From Acanthornis magna (taxonomy: Eukaryota > Chordata > Aves > Passeriformes > Acanthizidae): a stretch of 64,000 nucleotides of DNA. Position numbers and translations under genes: made by a program. How positions within the stretch are numbered: the first letter of the stretch is position 1; the number at the start of each line of letters is the position of its first letter. This document shows, piece by piece, positions 51,449-62,690 of the stretch. The notes under the pieces are model-generated. The model saw only the letters and a program-made list of their open reading frames with translations, was not told where the DNA came from and made no database searches. The DNA is taken from assembly GCA_036785705.1 (NCBI GenBank), contig JAWUZG010000337.1, positions 496,001-560,000 of the forward strand, given 5' to 3'.

Positions 51449-54170
51449 TTCTGTGCAATAACCAATCTTATTTCTCTTTTCAATTTTAAAATATAAAGTA
51501 CATCAAGGATGAAATCAAACAAAAAACTTTAATTTCATCAGAAAATTTTTTTTTTCACAGAAATGTCTGCTATAGGAAATTCACACAATTTTGTTTTCAC
51601 ATTTCCAAAGAGAATGGATTTTAGTATTGTGACTCTCTCAGGGGTCTGTCTTCAGGTGCTGAAGATGCTAAGCAGAGACACATCACCTTGAAGAAGTGAT
51701 GAGCACCTCCTGTTGAGCACTGAAAATCAGTGGTGGTGTGCAAACCCGAAACTATTGACAATTCAGACTTTTTTACACTAACTTCAGGAAGCTACATTCT
51801 GATTCCATGCAAAATAGAAATATGTTTTTTCACCATGCTGACCTGTTTGACAAGTACGGACAGCCCTATGTGTTAAAGAGGAATCTACACAGAAATCAGA
51901 GGAACCAGGATCTGAGAAACAGCTTTGCTCTTCCGTGCTGGACCACAAGCAACTCTGAAACCATTGACCTTCTTCAGTAGCCTGACCCAAAACCACTGTC
52001 CAGCAGCAGAATTTCAATACCAGGCCCTAACTGCTGAAGGAATATTGTTCATGCTGATATGAAGTTTCACATTGATCAAATGTAACAAACCCCCATTTAA
52101 TCTTTCACTAATTTTAATATACTGAAAACTACTGCAAAGAACTTGCTGCTTGCTGTTATTGTAGAACAGAGTTATTGTGTGAAGAAATGAAGAAAGCACC
52201 CACACACTGAGATGACCTTTCTGAATACTTCTTTATGGTTGGTCTGAATGTTATTTTTCAAAGCCAAACTAATCTTAAACCTTTATTTTATGCAGCTGAA
52301 AATTGGCCAAAGCAGGAAAAAAGAAACTCTGAGGATACTAATCCATATGCCCCTAAATTTATACCTTTCCCAAATGAAAGAAAACCAACCATTCCCTATA
52401 AGTACATACAATTAATATCTATATAATAAAACATAACCAATTTCAGGAAAAAGCAATTATTCCAGGAATTCTTAAAATTATTTCCAACATTACAGCAGCT
52501 CCATGTATCTCTGCTTTTAGCTGCTGAAGTGGAGTCACGACACCTGCCTCAGCAGACGGCCGTGCACGCACTGCAGAGCCACAGGCACCGGCTTGGCTTG
52601 TTAATGTGCACTGAGGCTGCTGCTGCTCGGAAGAGGACAGCCACCTCAAGAACAATTATTTTGTCTTTTAGCACTCCTGTTGCAGTAGCTGCAGCCAAAG
52701 CACTTAAAATGCCATCTATTTGCTGCCATCTACAAGTGTCAGGATAGAACTAGAGAAGCACAGACACCTATGGTAAATAGGCTTGCCTTTGCAAGCCTAA
52801 TGGGAGGATGAAAGCCTTGTTTTTTGGGAAAATTAACCTGATGAGTTCTGCTAGTTTGTCCCTTGAAACACAACTCACAGGTGAAATAGTGCATCCTCAG
52901 AAATGAGGAGCATAATGATGCTTTATTGCTTGAGAAAGCCACATGCCTCTAGAGAATTTGTGTCATCATATACCAGGAGTAAGGCTGATGGAGCTGGCTT
53001 TAGGCTCTAATAAAGGAGGTGGAAAGAGATGAAAAAACACCATGACAAAACACCATGACCATGTTACTTGTTGAGATTAATCTGAATCAAAATGTGTTCA
53101 CAGTTATAATTTCTTCTACAACTGGAAAAAACTGCCAGTAAGAACAGCATGATTTTACTTTCCAATGCCACTGTAATTCTTATTCCTATCAAAGGAGGCT
53201 GAAAAAATTGACAAGTTATTCATTAGGAAATGCAGTTAATTTACAGGCAGGGTAATTTTCCCCCTACAAAATTGTATAATGAGCTTTAAACTCACTAAAT
53301 AAAGGGTCTCTTCTCTGAGTGATTATGCTTCATTTACACAGGAATTAGTGGTGACTGGACCTCCTTTCAGAGTAGCTTTAAAAGAGTTACATTACAAAAA
53401 AACGTCAACAGCTTTGAAAAATATCCTAACAGTCAACGGACTAAAAAACACTTCTCAGTGCAGCAGTGCATACATACATTGTCTTCATAAATATCTTTCA
53501 AAGGATAAGCACATAGCTGTTAAATCACATACCAGAATCCAGCAAATCTCTAATACTGCTTTCTTATTACATTACTCACTTAGGCATTATGCTGATTGAA
53601 TGTATAGAAAAGCCTAAAAAAACAGATGGACAAGAATGTGAAGGAGCAATACTTTCCTCTTCAAAAATTGCCCTCACTCTATTCAATGCTAACTATTTAT
53701 TTATTATATTTATTATGATTTGTTATTATTGTTGTTATGATTATTATTATTTTATCGTGGATTTTTTTACTGATTAGTCTGTCTAAAGAACAGACCCTTT
53801 GGTTTATAGCCAATTCTTACCAAATGTAGTCTAGTTCAGTTTTCATATAATTAAGTGGTAGCTAGAAAACCCCAGCATCTCCAAAATGCATGCATTTTTG
53901 GATATTTACATAGAAACTAGGCAGTAGAAACCATTCCCAACAGCAGCATGTTTATGGTATCATGATGGTAGTAGATATGGCACATAAATAGTGTTTGTCC
54001 CTGGCAAGTTACTGAAAGTAATTAAAGTTCCTGTTACCTAGAGCAGTTGACCCTGAGGTTGTGGAAGTAGGAGAAATATATTTGGAAGTTTCAGTTAAAA
54101 ATTTCACCTCCCTTTCTTCCTTCGTAGTGTAGGAAGTCCTAATCGTCTTTCCACTGTACCGCAGAAGTGA
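51449..54170. other. noncoding stretch with one GC-richer block
   Basis: No gene recognised. The part from about 52510 to 52740 is richer in GC and CpG and follows a CTGCTTTTAG acceptor-like end. Ordinary AT-rich sequence surrounds it, including AT-rich trinucleotide-like sequence at 53692-53765 (TTA/TTG/TTAT words). Confidence 0.45.
53692..53765 (+). repeat. AT-rich trinucleotide-like low-complexity tract
   Basis: Degenerate TTA, TTG and ATT words in a T-rich run of about 74 bases. The ORF passing through (Ile/Phe/Tyr-rich) is compositional. Confidence 0.8.
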
Positions 54171-54290
54171 GATTCATAATATTTAAGGTCTGGAAGGGGC
54201 CATTTAATCATGAAGCCTGTCCTCCTTTATCATGGCATTTCGTAAGAGGTCTACGATCACACAGAATCAGTGACATCTGTGCAAGTGCTT
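54171..54290 (-). mobile_element. ancient CR1-type LINE 3' end, antisense
   Basis: GATTCATAATATTTAAGG, then CTGGAAGGGGCCATTTAATC and CTGTCCTCCTTTATCA follow the order of the complemented 3' end of an old reptile/amniote CR1 lineage (known from turtles and crocodilians as ATAGATTTTAAGGCCAGAAGGGACC). In this window it is strongly diverged. Right edge uncertain. Confidence 0.6.
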
Positions 54291-54385
54291 AACTAAATCT
54301 AAGCCAAAATATCCTGAGTCGGCACCACAGACCATCACAACAGCACAGTTAGCTTACAGGGAATGGGGAGAAAATAATTTTAAAA

Positions 54386-54446
54386 GGAAGGGGGGGGGGG
54401 AAGAAAAAAAGTATAAGAAAAAAAAAAGAGAAGTAGTAGTAGTAAA
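54386..54446 (+). repeat. purine-rich tract with a G run
   Basis: A run of about 10-12 G, then A-rich GAAA words and (AGT)4-like repeats. Low complexity; the G run may be a sequencing or assembly weak point. Confidence 0.85.
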
Positions 54447-54760
54447 AATGAATCATGGGAATAATTGGGATGCAGTCCTCGGGAACGTGGCACACCCATC
54501 GTGGATGGGGCACCGGCTCCCTTCGAGCAAAACCGGGACATCATTGCCATCCACTGGGCAGGAGGGAGAATGCAGCGCGGGAGCGACACCGAGCACAGGG
54601 ACAGCGGGCAGAGAAAGGGGCTGGCAGGAACGCCTGGAAAGCCTTCTCGACATCCCTGCTTCACTTTCACCCTTCACACACCCACCCTGACATGGTTGGG
54701 CCTCCCTCGGAAGCCTGGAAGACAAGTCGGAAGGTGTGAAAGTGGATCTGGTAACTAAAG
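54447..54760. other. local GC-rich, CpG-rich block
   Basis: I count about 15 CpG in roughly 270 bases (54470-54740), while most of the window has very few. Stops are rare, so five ORFs of 80-118 codons overlap on both strands. None is recognised, and their mutual overlap argues against reading any of them as a gene. It could be a small CpG island with a promoter or first exon, an unrecognised repeat, or recently CpG-depleted DNA. No TATA box or clear splice donor settles it. Confidence 0.35.
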
Positions 54761-55634
54761 CAGAAGCCAGCACGGTGCCATGAATACAGCCTGAGTACAG
54801 ATCTGCCACGAGGAGGGTGAGCTAGAGCCTGAGGCTGCTCTGGCAGGTGACACACATGCTGCCTACTTTCCAGCAGCTTTGAAAGAAGGAAACCTTTGGA
54901 TCAGGCTCCTCATGCAAAGTTACGAATACTTTCTGGAGATTTTATGCCTGGAAGTCATTTGCACGCTTTGGAATAAAATGACAAGACCAAAGAATTTGAG
55001 AGTTACAATGGTTTTCTCTGACAGAGAAGTCTCTACTTCATCTCATAGAAATCCATCCATACATGGGTGAAACATCAACTTCTGAAAGTGACTGCCTATC
55101 TATATGATGTATGCAAAGGAGCATATGCCTCTTGAATACAAATGTAGTAAAGCACCTGTGAAAATGCTTTTTAAATCATAACCAGTATTTACTGAACTGA
55201 CACAAACCATTTAAAATAATTTAGATAATAAGCACTATCAAAGAACACGAAATGAACTTACTAATACCTACAAAATGATGAGGGACAACTTGCTGACAGT
55301 ATTGGCACTCAACAAAATTTGGCCACCACAGTAGCTCATATCAACCACTCAACCTACACACTTGGATTATATATTAATTTTGCATGACTGCACATAGTTT
55401 TTGGTAGCAACTGGAAGACCTTGGCCACTCGTGGGAGAAGGACGAGTCCACCCCCAGTCTTCCTCCTCCCTATCCCAGATCCAGGTACTCAGGAGGCAGC
55501 TCCCAGATGCTGGGTGAGCCCCGCCATGCTGTGCCACAGAGTCACAAACTGGTGTTTGTTGGTTTATATATACTGCACACACTATGCACTGCTCTGATAC
55601 TTTAGGGAGACTGGGAATTGCTGCTCAATCTGTT
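54761..55634. other. noncoding stretch with a GC-richer end
   Basis: AT-rich to about 55400. Then a GC-richer block runs to 55560 and is bordered on its right by TATATATA (minus strand: GTATATATAAACC), a TATA-like element pointing into the block. No gene recognised. Confidence 0.4.
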
Positions 55635-55760
55635 TGGATCAGCTGAGTGACTTGAAACAAGTAATTTCACCCCTCCAGTATTCACTTCCCACCCCCCCAC
55701 CCCCCCCAATAAGGCAATAACAGCAACCTCCTTGGTGTAGCAGCTTCAGACTGTTATTTA
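55635..55760 (+). mobile_element. MIR-like ancient SINE fragment
   Basis: GCTGAGTGACTTGAAACAAG, TAATTTCACCCCTCCAG, TTCACTTCCC and AATAAGGCAATAACAGCAAC follow the order of the MIR SINE core and right part (GCTGTGTGACCTTGGGCAAG, ACTTAACCTCTCTG, CAGTTTCC, AATGGGGATAATAATAG). A C-rich expansion (55691-55708) has grown where the family has CCTCATCTGTAAAATG. The order of four blocks is good evidence, though each is diverged. Confidence 0.6.
55691..55708 (+). repeat. C-run microsatellite
   Basis: ACCCCCCCACCCCCCCC: two C runs separated by a single A, inside the MIR-like fragment. The minus strand is G-rich and could form a quadruplex or make sequencing unreliable. Confidence 0.9.
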
Positions 55761-58700
55761 TAAGAGGAAACTATTACTGCTGAAATTAAATCCTTACGAA
55801 CTTCACCCCATATGTGAATAATGCTGGTCCAGGTGCAATTTTCTAACCCATCTTTAGTGTTACTAATTAAAAAACCTTTGTTGGACTCTGTTATGGCCTA
55901 TGAATGTTTTTTACAGGGCGCTCATCTCTGCTCCTTGACTCTTGTCTTTTCCAGTCCGTTTTTCTCTCTCATTCAGCAGCAGCCTCCCTAACACTGCCAC
56001 ACTAGTTTAGTCACACCAGCCACTTCATGACCTCTTGCTGCAGCCTTCAGTAACACAGGACTTCATTCTGCAGCTTCATGAGCTGGATCATTGTGTTGTT
56101 ACTCAGACATGCTCACCTGGGACATGGAGAGGCACTGAAGCTTTGCACAGTGCCTGGAACAGAATTTTGCTAAAACTCACAGCAACCTTCATTCTCCAAA
56201 GTATGCGTAAGACTAAGACACAGCAACAATGCCCCAACACAACTAGCTGCTCTGATTTTTCTGGGGATTAAGGACCACCTGTAAGAAAAGGAGGGAAGGT
56301 TTATTTGCCATTGACCCCAAAGAGTCATTTTTCTTTGGACTCATTCTTCAGAGTATGTGGAAAAGGCACAGCACATCACTACAGAGCTCTGCAGAGTGAG
56401 CTGCACTCACCCTGCAACTGAAGGAAGAGGTTCTTGCATCTCTAACACTAAAGCAAGGGTCCTCTTTTTGGATACAATCAAGAATTAGTTTTTCAGTAGC
56501 AGAAATGCTAAATATGCATAAATACATTTTAAAACTGGGCAGAGACATCCATTCCAAATTCTCAGCTTTGACATTCCTCACATACTAAGACTCACTTTCC
56601 GACGTGCAGAATAACACACATTTCTGTGGTATTTTACCAGTACTAAGCACTATTACAGGCAAATAGGAACTGATCTATATACCAAAATACACTGCTGAGG
56701 ATCTGTCATCCCTACTCTATGTATTTCAGATTTTGCTGTTTCTCTGTTCAAACTTCAGACTAGCTCTGCTTTGATGCCTTGTCCTGAAGCTCACACGTAC
56801 CTGGTGTGCATTCAAGACTCCCTGAGCACATCCTCTAGTTTAGTCTCATTAAAAAAAAAACATCAACTTCACATTCTTCGTGCACTGCTGTTCAACCAAG
56901 ACCAATCAAAGGGGACCAACTAGGAAATTCACTTCAGAGGAGCATCCCTGATCTGAATTAAAACATGAATATAGATGCAGTTGTTGAGACACTCATTTTT
57001 TGTGGTCCATTAAGTTTTGACAAATGACCATGTCTCAGTGATAACCACATGGAAGCTCATCATAGGAATAGGATTTGAATTTTTGTTGTAGTTACATTAG
57101 ACAATGACTAAACCCGCAAGGACTTTAAGCATATATACTCTGAATTGTTTCCTTCCAAAAAGAGCTAAATTATTTTCAGACTGTGTTTTATCACAGCTTA
57201 CTATCTCAGCAGGCACAGCTCCACTGAAACTGCCTTGTTTGCCTCTACAAGATCCTGTGATTTTTACTGTCAAAAAAATATGCCAGATTTCCCTATTAGT
57301 CACTCACTGAATTACAGGGCATGGGATCCCAGGCATGGCCAGCATATCAGGGGCATCAGCATCCCTGCTCACAACCAGATTGTGCTGCTCAGCTGAAGGA
57401 TGAGATCCTGCTCTTGCCCACATTCAGAATGGTCTGGATGTAGAGGAGAGGACCCACACAGTAGCAGTGCCAGGGCCCAGGTAACCCCCTTGCTCTAAGT
57501 GGGGCATAAACATCACTTAAGCTGCCTCTAGTTTGTAGCTTTTCAGCTTCAAAGTCAAGTTAATAAAATGGCTGTTGTTGTGAAAGCATTACATAGAAAA
57601 TAATAAAAGCTCAGAAAAAAATTGTAACAGGGAACAGAAATTCCTCCATAAGCCACGACTATGAATTTGTCCCAACAAACCATTCTGATCATCACAATTT
57701 AGCAGCACCTGATTGCTCAGGGACATTATCTTGGCAGTGTCAGCCCAGACTGTAGGCGAGCACCCAACATCTTCAAAGCCCCCCCAGAAGTTAGTGTTAA
57801 TTTGCAACACTGTTGAAAGGGCCTGCAGACAGGAAAAGGGATGAAAAGCACAAAAAGAGGGACATCCTCTCGTAAATCCAGATGTGGTCCCTCAGATCTT
57901 CCTCCTGAGGCACGCTGACAAAGCAAAGCAGCGAAATTGCCTCTTGTGCTGTTCTATAAATGCTCCTTCACCCTGGAAACTGGGAAATTTAAACAATATC
58001 AGATTGAGACCCTTCCACTCTCAGGAAACCAATCAACAAATTTATTGCTTGATGCAAGTTTTAATGTTTAGAAAAGTTAAAAAGAGGGTTTGTTTTAAAG
58101 GATGTTAAAGAAATAGTAGGAAACAACCAAAACAGCATCAGTTACCTGTTACATTTCAACAACTACTGAACCATAAAATCTTCCATCAATCCCTTCAACT
58201 TTTTTGGCAAGTCAAACACTCAGGTAGTTATCCTCTGACACAAAACAAAGATTTTACATTTTTGGATGGAAGAAATTAGTGCCATGTCTTTTTGCTATAT
58301 AAAATATCCCTTTTGCTATCATTCCTTTTCCAAAGCTTTTAGAAAGCCTAGTGAAAGTGGGAGCATACCTTTCACATTATCAAGACAGCACCTAAATTTT
58401 CATCTTCCATATTCCAATAAGGCAGCTAGCATAAAACATTTAGAAGCACCATAAGATGGAAATGTAGCAGGGTAACTCATTGAGAACTGAAAGTCTCAGT
58501 TGCATCTCTCAGTCATGCACAGTTCTTATTCTTTCCTTCACTGAGAGAAACACAGTAATGAAAGAGTTATAAAATGGTGAATATGACAGGTGCAGGTTAA
58601 GATGGAGTCAAACAGAGATGAACTGATATTTTATTATTATTTTAATAAATACATAATCTAACTGCTTTACTTAGATGCATTGGTTCCAGTGTAATTATTT

Positions 58701-61317
58701 CTATTGCTTATGATTTTGGTGCTATATGAGAGTAAATCCCTACCATCTAAAGCCAATAGGAGAGCTAATCTTGACTGCCTATAAAAGGGAAGTATTGTAC
58801 AATTGCTGAGACAAAGGGAAGAGTACCACCATTTCAGCTGATGATTGCTGTATTACAAATCTTTTTGCAATGCTGATGACTCTTAGGAAAAGGTAAGGCC
58901 TATTTTCTGGCCAGAATTTTGTGTTGCTTCAAAATTAAAAGTACAAGAGCAAAAGAGGTACCAAAGGAAAAACAACAAAGAAACAGTGCCTGAAATTTTA
59001 TGGTGAAACTAAATGATCACGGCTGCAGCTTGCTGCCAGTGGAAATGAGAACAGACTTTCCTTTCCAATACTGTCAGAAAGCCCATCTGGGGAAGATGCC
59101 CAACAGTGCCCAAACCAAACCACAGTCAACAGATTACCAGAAGATGATCTTTCTGTTAAGGCTGTTTTTAATAAACAGGCTCATCCAGAACAGGAGGTGA
59201 AAACCCCCATCTTTAGAGCACAAATCTTCATCAGTTTCTTTGAAGAAATAGCTTATTTTCAAGTGCTTCAGCATAGCAAATCCCAGGTAAAAGCAAATAA
59301 GAAAAATGACCTCTAGAAGTATTGTCATAAATCTCATAGGTGTACTCACTAGTCACTTTTCTAGAAAGTTTCATGCATGTAAGGCATTGCCTTTGAGACC
59401 ATTTGCCACAATAAAACACAGCTGAAGATGCAAGAAATTTCTCACATATGAGAAAATTTTAATTTTCATTAATTTTATCTCAGTCTAAATAACCAGTCTC
59501 TGGAAAAATTGCACAAAAAATTATTTGACACTCCAAGAATAAGGGATATTATTTTAAAGCGATGCCTCATATTTTTTCAGAGTGTCTTGTGATAACATTT
59601 CAGTTCTCACTTTAACCAAAAGACTTACTGTTTTTGCAGTACGAGAAGCATATATGATATACTCCATTTCTGGAGTGAAAGGTGAAGTATTTCTGGATAT
59701 TTCTGGATAAAAGGTGAAAGATATGCAAGACATACATACAATCTTAGGAGAACATATTGAAAGTTATGTAAAAAGTACATTAAAAGACTCCACAAGAGAA
59801 ATAGTGAATTAGCAGGATGACTAGGGAGATTTTTGTTACCTCTGCTGTTCAGAGGTAACTTTTTCTGCAAAAAAACTGCTAGTGGCTTGAACTGGGATAG
59901 CCAAATCCTAGTCAGCAGATCCTTTTAGATTTTCTTAACTCCAGGCCCAACATGTGGCACTAGAGTAGGAAATCACCTCTTGAAATCCTTTCCTAAAGGG
60001 GAACCATGAGCTGAGTCTGCCAGGAAGAACTGTAAGACTCCCCTCCTCACTTCTGAGAGACAGGACAAATGAAAACACAAATGAAAAGCATCCACTCTTC
60101 CTTCCTATTTGTCTAAACCAGCCCTGTAACCCACCTTCAAAAAATTAAATTTTTGGAAAAACAACAATGTAACCAACTTAGCAGGCAGGAGATAGAACAC
60201 TGATGCAAGATGATAATGGTGTCTCAAAGGGCAGAAGAAATTCAGAGTTGGCCTCTGCAAAGAAGATGTAACTCCATGTGCAGACGTGGGTCTAGACAGT
60301 TTTAGTGAACATATTTTATTGCTCTGTCAGCCCGTGTTTAAATGTGACTTCACATCTACCTCACTTTTGCATGTGCATACAAAAATATGCATTTTTTTTA
60401 AAAAATCTCAGAGAAAAAAGTGTTAGCTGATGTAGAGCAATAATCCTGTGGCAGAACAGTTTACAAAAGATGACAGAAAGCAGGCAGCACAAGTAAACCT
60501 CTGGAGAAGATGTCATGGGAAAATGAGAAAAGCTTAGTCAAAGAAGATCAGATAATTAGGGCACTGTTATAAAAAACACAAATGAATTACTGAAATTTAA
60601 AACAAACATAGACTACGTCATAAACTTACTGGTGTCATTAATGCACGGCGAAGTTGAAAGAAAAATCCTCCATGACTAAGGATGAGCGAGTTGTGTGATC
60701 AGTTAAAGAGAACAATATGAATTCAAAATAAAAATGTCCCCAAGAGAAAAAAAAAATCCACCTGTGAAGAGAAGAAAGGAAAAAATCTTACTAAAAAAAC
60801 AAACCAAACCAAACAAAAACCCCCCCATCAAGTAAGAATTCTATGGAGTTGAGTGACAACAACAAAAAAAAAACTTCTACAAAGTTAAAACTACAGGGAG
60901 GAAAACACAGTCACTTTCTAAGAGGATCAAGTGCTCAAACAGCATCAGTGTCAAGTGCGGAGAGCCTATCAGTCTTACCACAAGAAAAAATGTGCCATGT
61001 ACACTTATTAATTCCCAACACTGCAGTGCAAAGCTGTAACACCTTTCACAGTATATTAACAGTATAACAACTGCTTCTGGAGAGGCTGGGAAGTTAAAAA
61101 GCTAAAAATGAACATTTGAATTTTAAAGTTTGCTTGGGCAGCAACTGAGTACCATACTAAGACTTTAAAATAATGAGAGCAGTGATATACACCAGAAAAA
61201 CTGGATTTATTTTATAACACCTGTGCACCCACAGGGGATGGCAAGCCTCGTCAGAGCCCTGAGAGTGGCTGAGGATATCTTTTCACACTATTGCTACTAT
61301 TAGGGTCACTTCACCAC
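55761..61317. other. long unique noncoding stretch
   Basis: No gene or clear repeat recognised. ORFs reach 81 codons. An A/C-rich tract of about 25 bases near 60804-60827 resembles, in smaller form, the one at 2822-2941. The part at 57310-57490 is a little richer in GC without other signal. Confidence 0.5.
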
Positions 61318-61370
61318 TATTGGCTTGGACTACATGGTCTCCAGAGGTCCCTTGCAACTATTCTGTGATT
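61318..61370 (+). mobile_element. short CR1 LINE 3' tail
   Basis: GGCTTGGACTACATGGTC, TCCAGAGGTCCCTTGCAAC and TATTCTGTGATTAT match the last ~50 bases of avian CR1 (GGACTAGATGGTCTCCAGAG, CCCTTCCAAC, ATTCTGTGATT). Upstream sequence is not recognisably CR1, so this is an extremely 5'-truncated or eroded copy. Confidence 0.85.
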
Positions 61371-62623
61371 ATTTCCCCAGCTGAAGGGGAAGGGAACTGA
61401 CACAGGCATATTTTAGGAAGCAAGATCTAAGATCTGTTCATTATACTGCATAAATAAGAACTCAGTGTTAATAGTATTTTCATCAAGCCAAAGACTGGAT
61501 AAGCATTAGAGCCTTAGTTATCCTGTGGCAGAAAAAGTTATAGGGACACTAAAGTTTACACACTGCATTTGTGTGTGAGATTTTAATTTAGTTAAAACAA
61601 CTTCCAAGATTACTATAACTGAAAGGAGTTGAGAATAAAAAATAAACCTTCATTTGTTTACTGTGTTTAAAGTAAATATTGTTTGCTCAACTTCCTTGAA
61701 ATATTGCCAAGAGCATTTGTATTTATTTCTTCCTCTAACAGATGAATAACACTTCAAGGAGAAAAATATAAACCCAATGACATCTTCAAACATTCTGATT
61801 AGCATCTGAAACAAATGCTATTGTATGATTAACCCCCTACTTTGTCTATTCCCTTTAAAGAACAAAACAGGAGTTTAATTTTAGTTTTGCTAATTACAAA
61901 ATATACTTACCATAAATTGTTGACTATCCAGTTCTAAGTGCTACTTACCTGTAAAACAAATCAAACAAACAAAGAGTTACTTAACAGCGCAATAAACTAC
62001 ACAGGAGTGTGGATATAATTTAGGTGGCTTGATGATCATTCCTTTTTTGATTACCAGAGTTAAATGAAAAAATGGAGTGAACCCAAGGATTCAGGAAAAA
62101 AAATAAGAACTCCAGCTGGAACACTGATATGCAACTGGAAAGCTCAGTCTCAGCAAAAGCACTTTATGACTTGAACTTCACTGCCCCCAAGGTGAAGGGA
62201 AAATGGCCAAAACTAAAACTTGCTTGTTCTGACTCTCAGAATTGCTTCTGTCCCACCTAAGATGAGCATCTGTAACACGGGATACAAGCTCTTTATGAGG
62301 TACAGTCTCCAGCGTATTCCCTTTCAGACTAAACTTCACAGGAACCACAAACCAATATTGCTTATATTACAAAGAATTTCACAACTTAAATGAGTTAACT
62401 AGCAAACTCCACTAAGGCCTTTACATGCTCACTGAGAGTTGGGTAAGGGTAGGGCCATTACTGCATTTGACATTGCTGTGTCTTGGCTTCATTTTTCTTC
62501 TAAAAAACTTTCCTTCTTAAAAGAATAAAATTAAACTATAAGCATCTGTTACTCTCTCTCTGTCAAAGGTGACAATTGCAAGGTTGCAAGTACTTAATAG
62601 TGGTATCTTTAATAATCAAACAG
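61371..62623. other. unique noncoding stretch between two CR1 tails
   Basis: AT-rich unique DNA. Nothing recognised. Confidence 0.5.
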
Positions 62624-62690
62624 TGATAGAAATATTGGTTGGAAGGAGCCTCTAGATGTCATCCAGTCCAACTTCCTTTATTGGGAGTGC
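62624..62690 (-). mobile_element. short CR1 LINE 3' tail, antisense
   Basis: GATAGAAATATTGGTTGGAA, GGAGCCTCTAGATGTC and ATCCAGTCCAACTTCC correspond to the complemented CR1 3' end (ATAGAATGGTTGGAAGGGAC, CTCTAGAGATC, ATCTAGTCCAAC). Only about 65 bases remain. Confidence 0.85.

Noticed and set aside
54380..54809. Five overlapping ORFs of 80-118 codons on both strands
   Set aside because: All result from the local GC-rich, stop-poor composition and cannot all be coding; none is recognised.
58838..58892. 55-base exon-like block ending AAAAG|GTAAGG
   Set aside because: The acceptor tract is poor and the block is too short to separate from chance.
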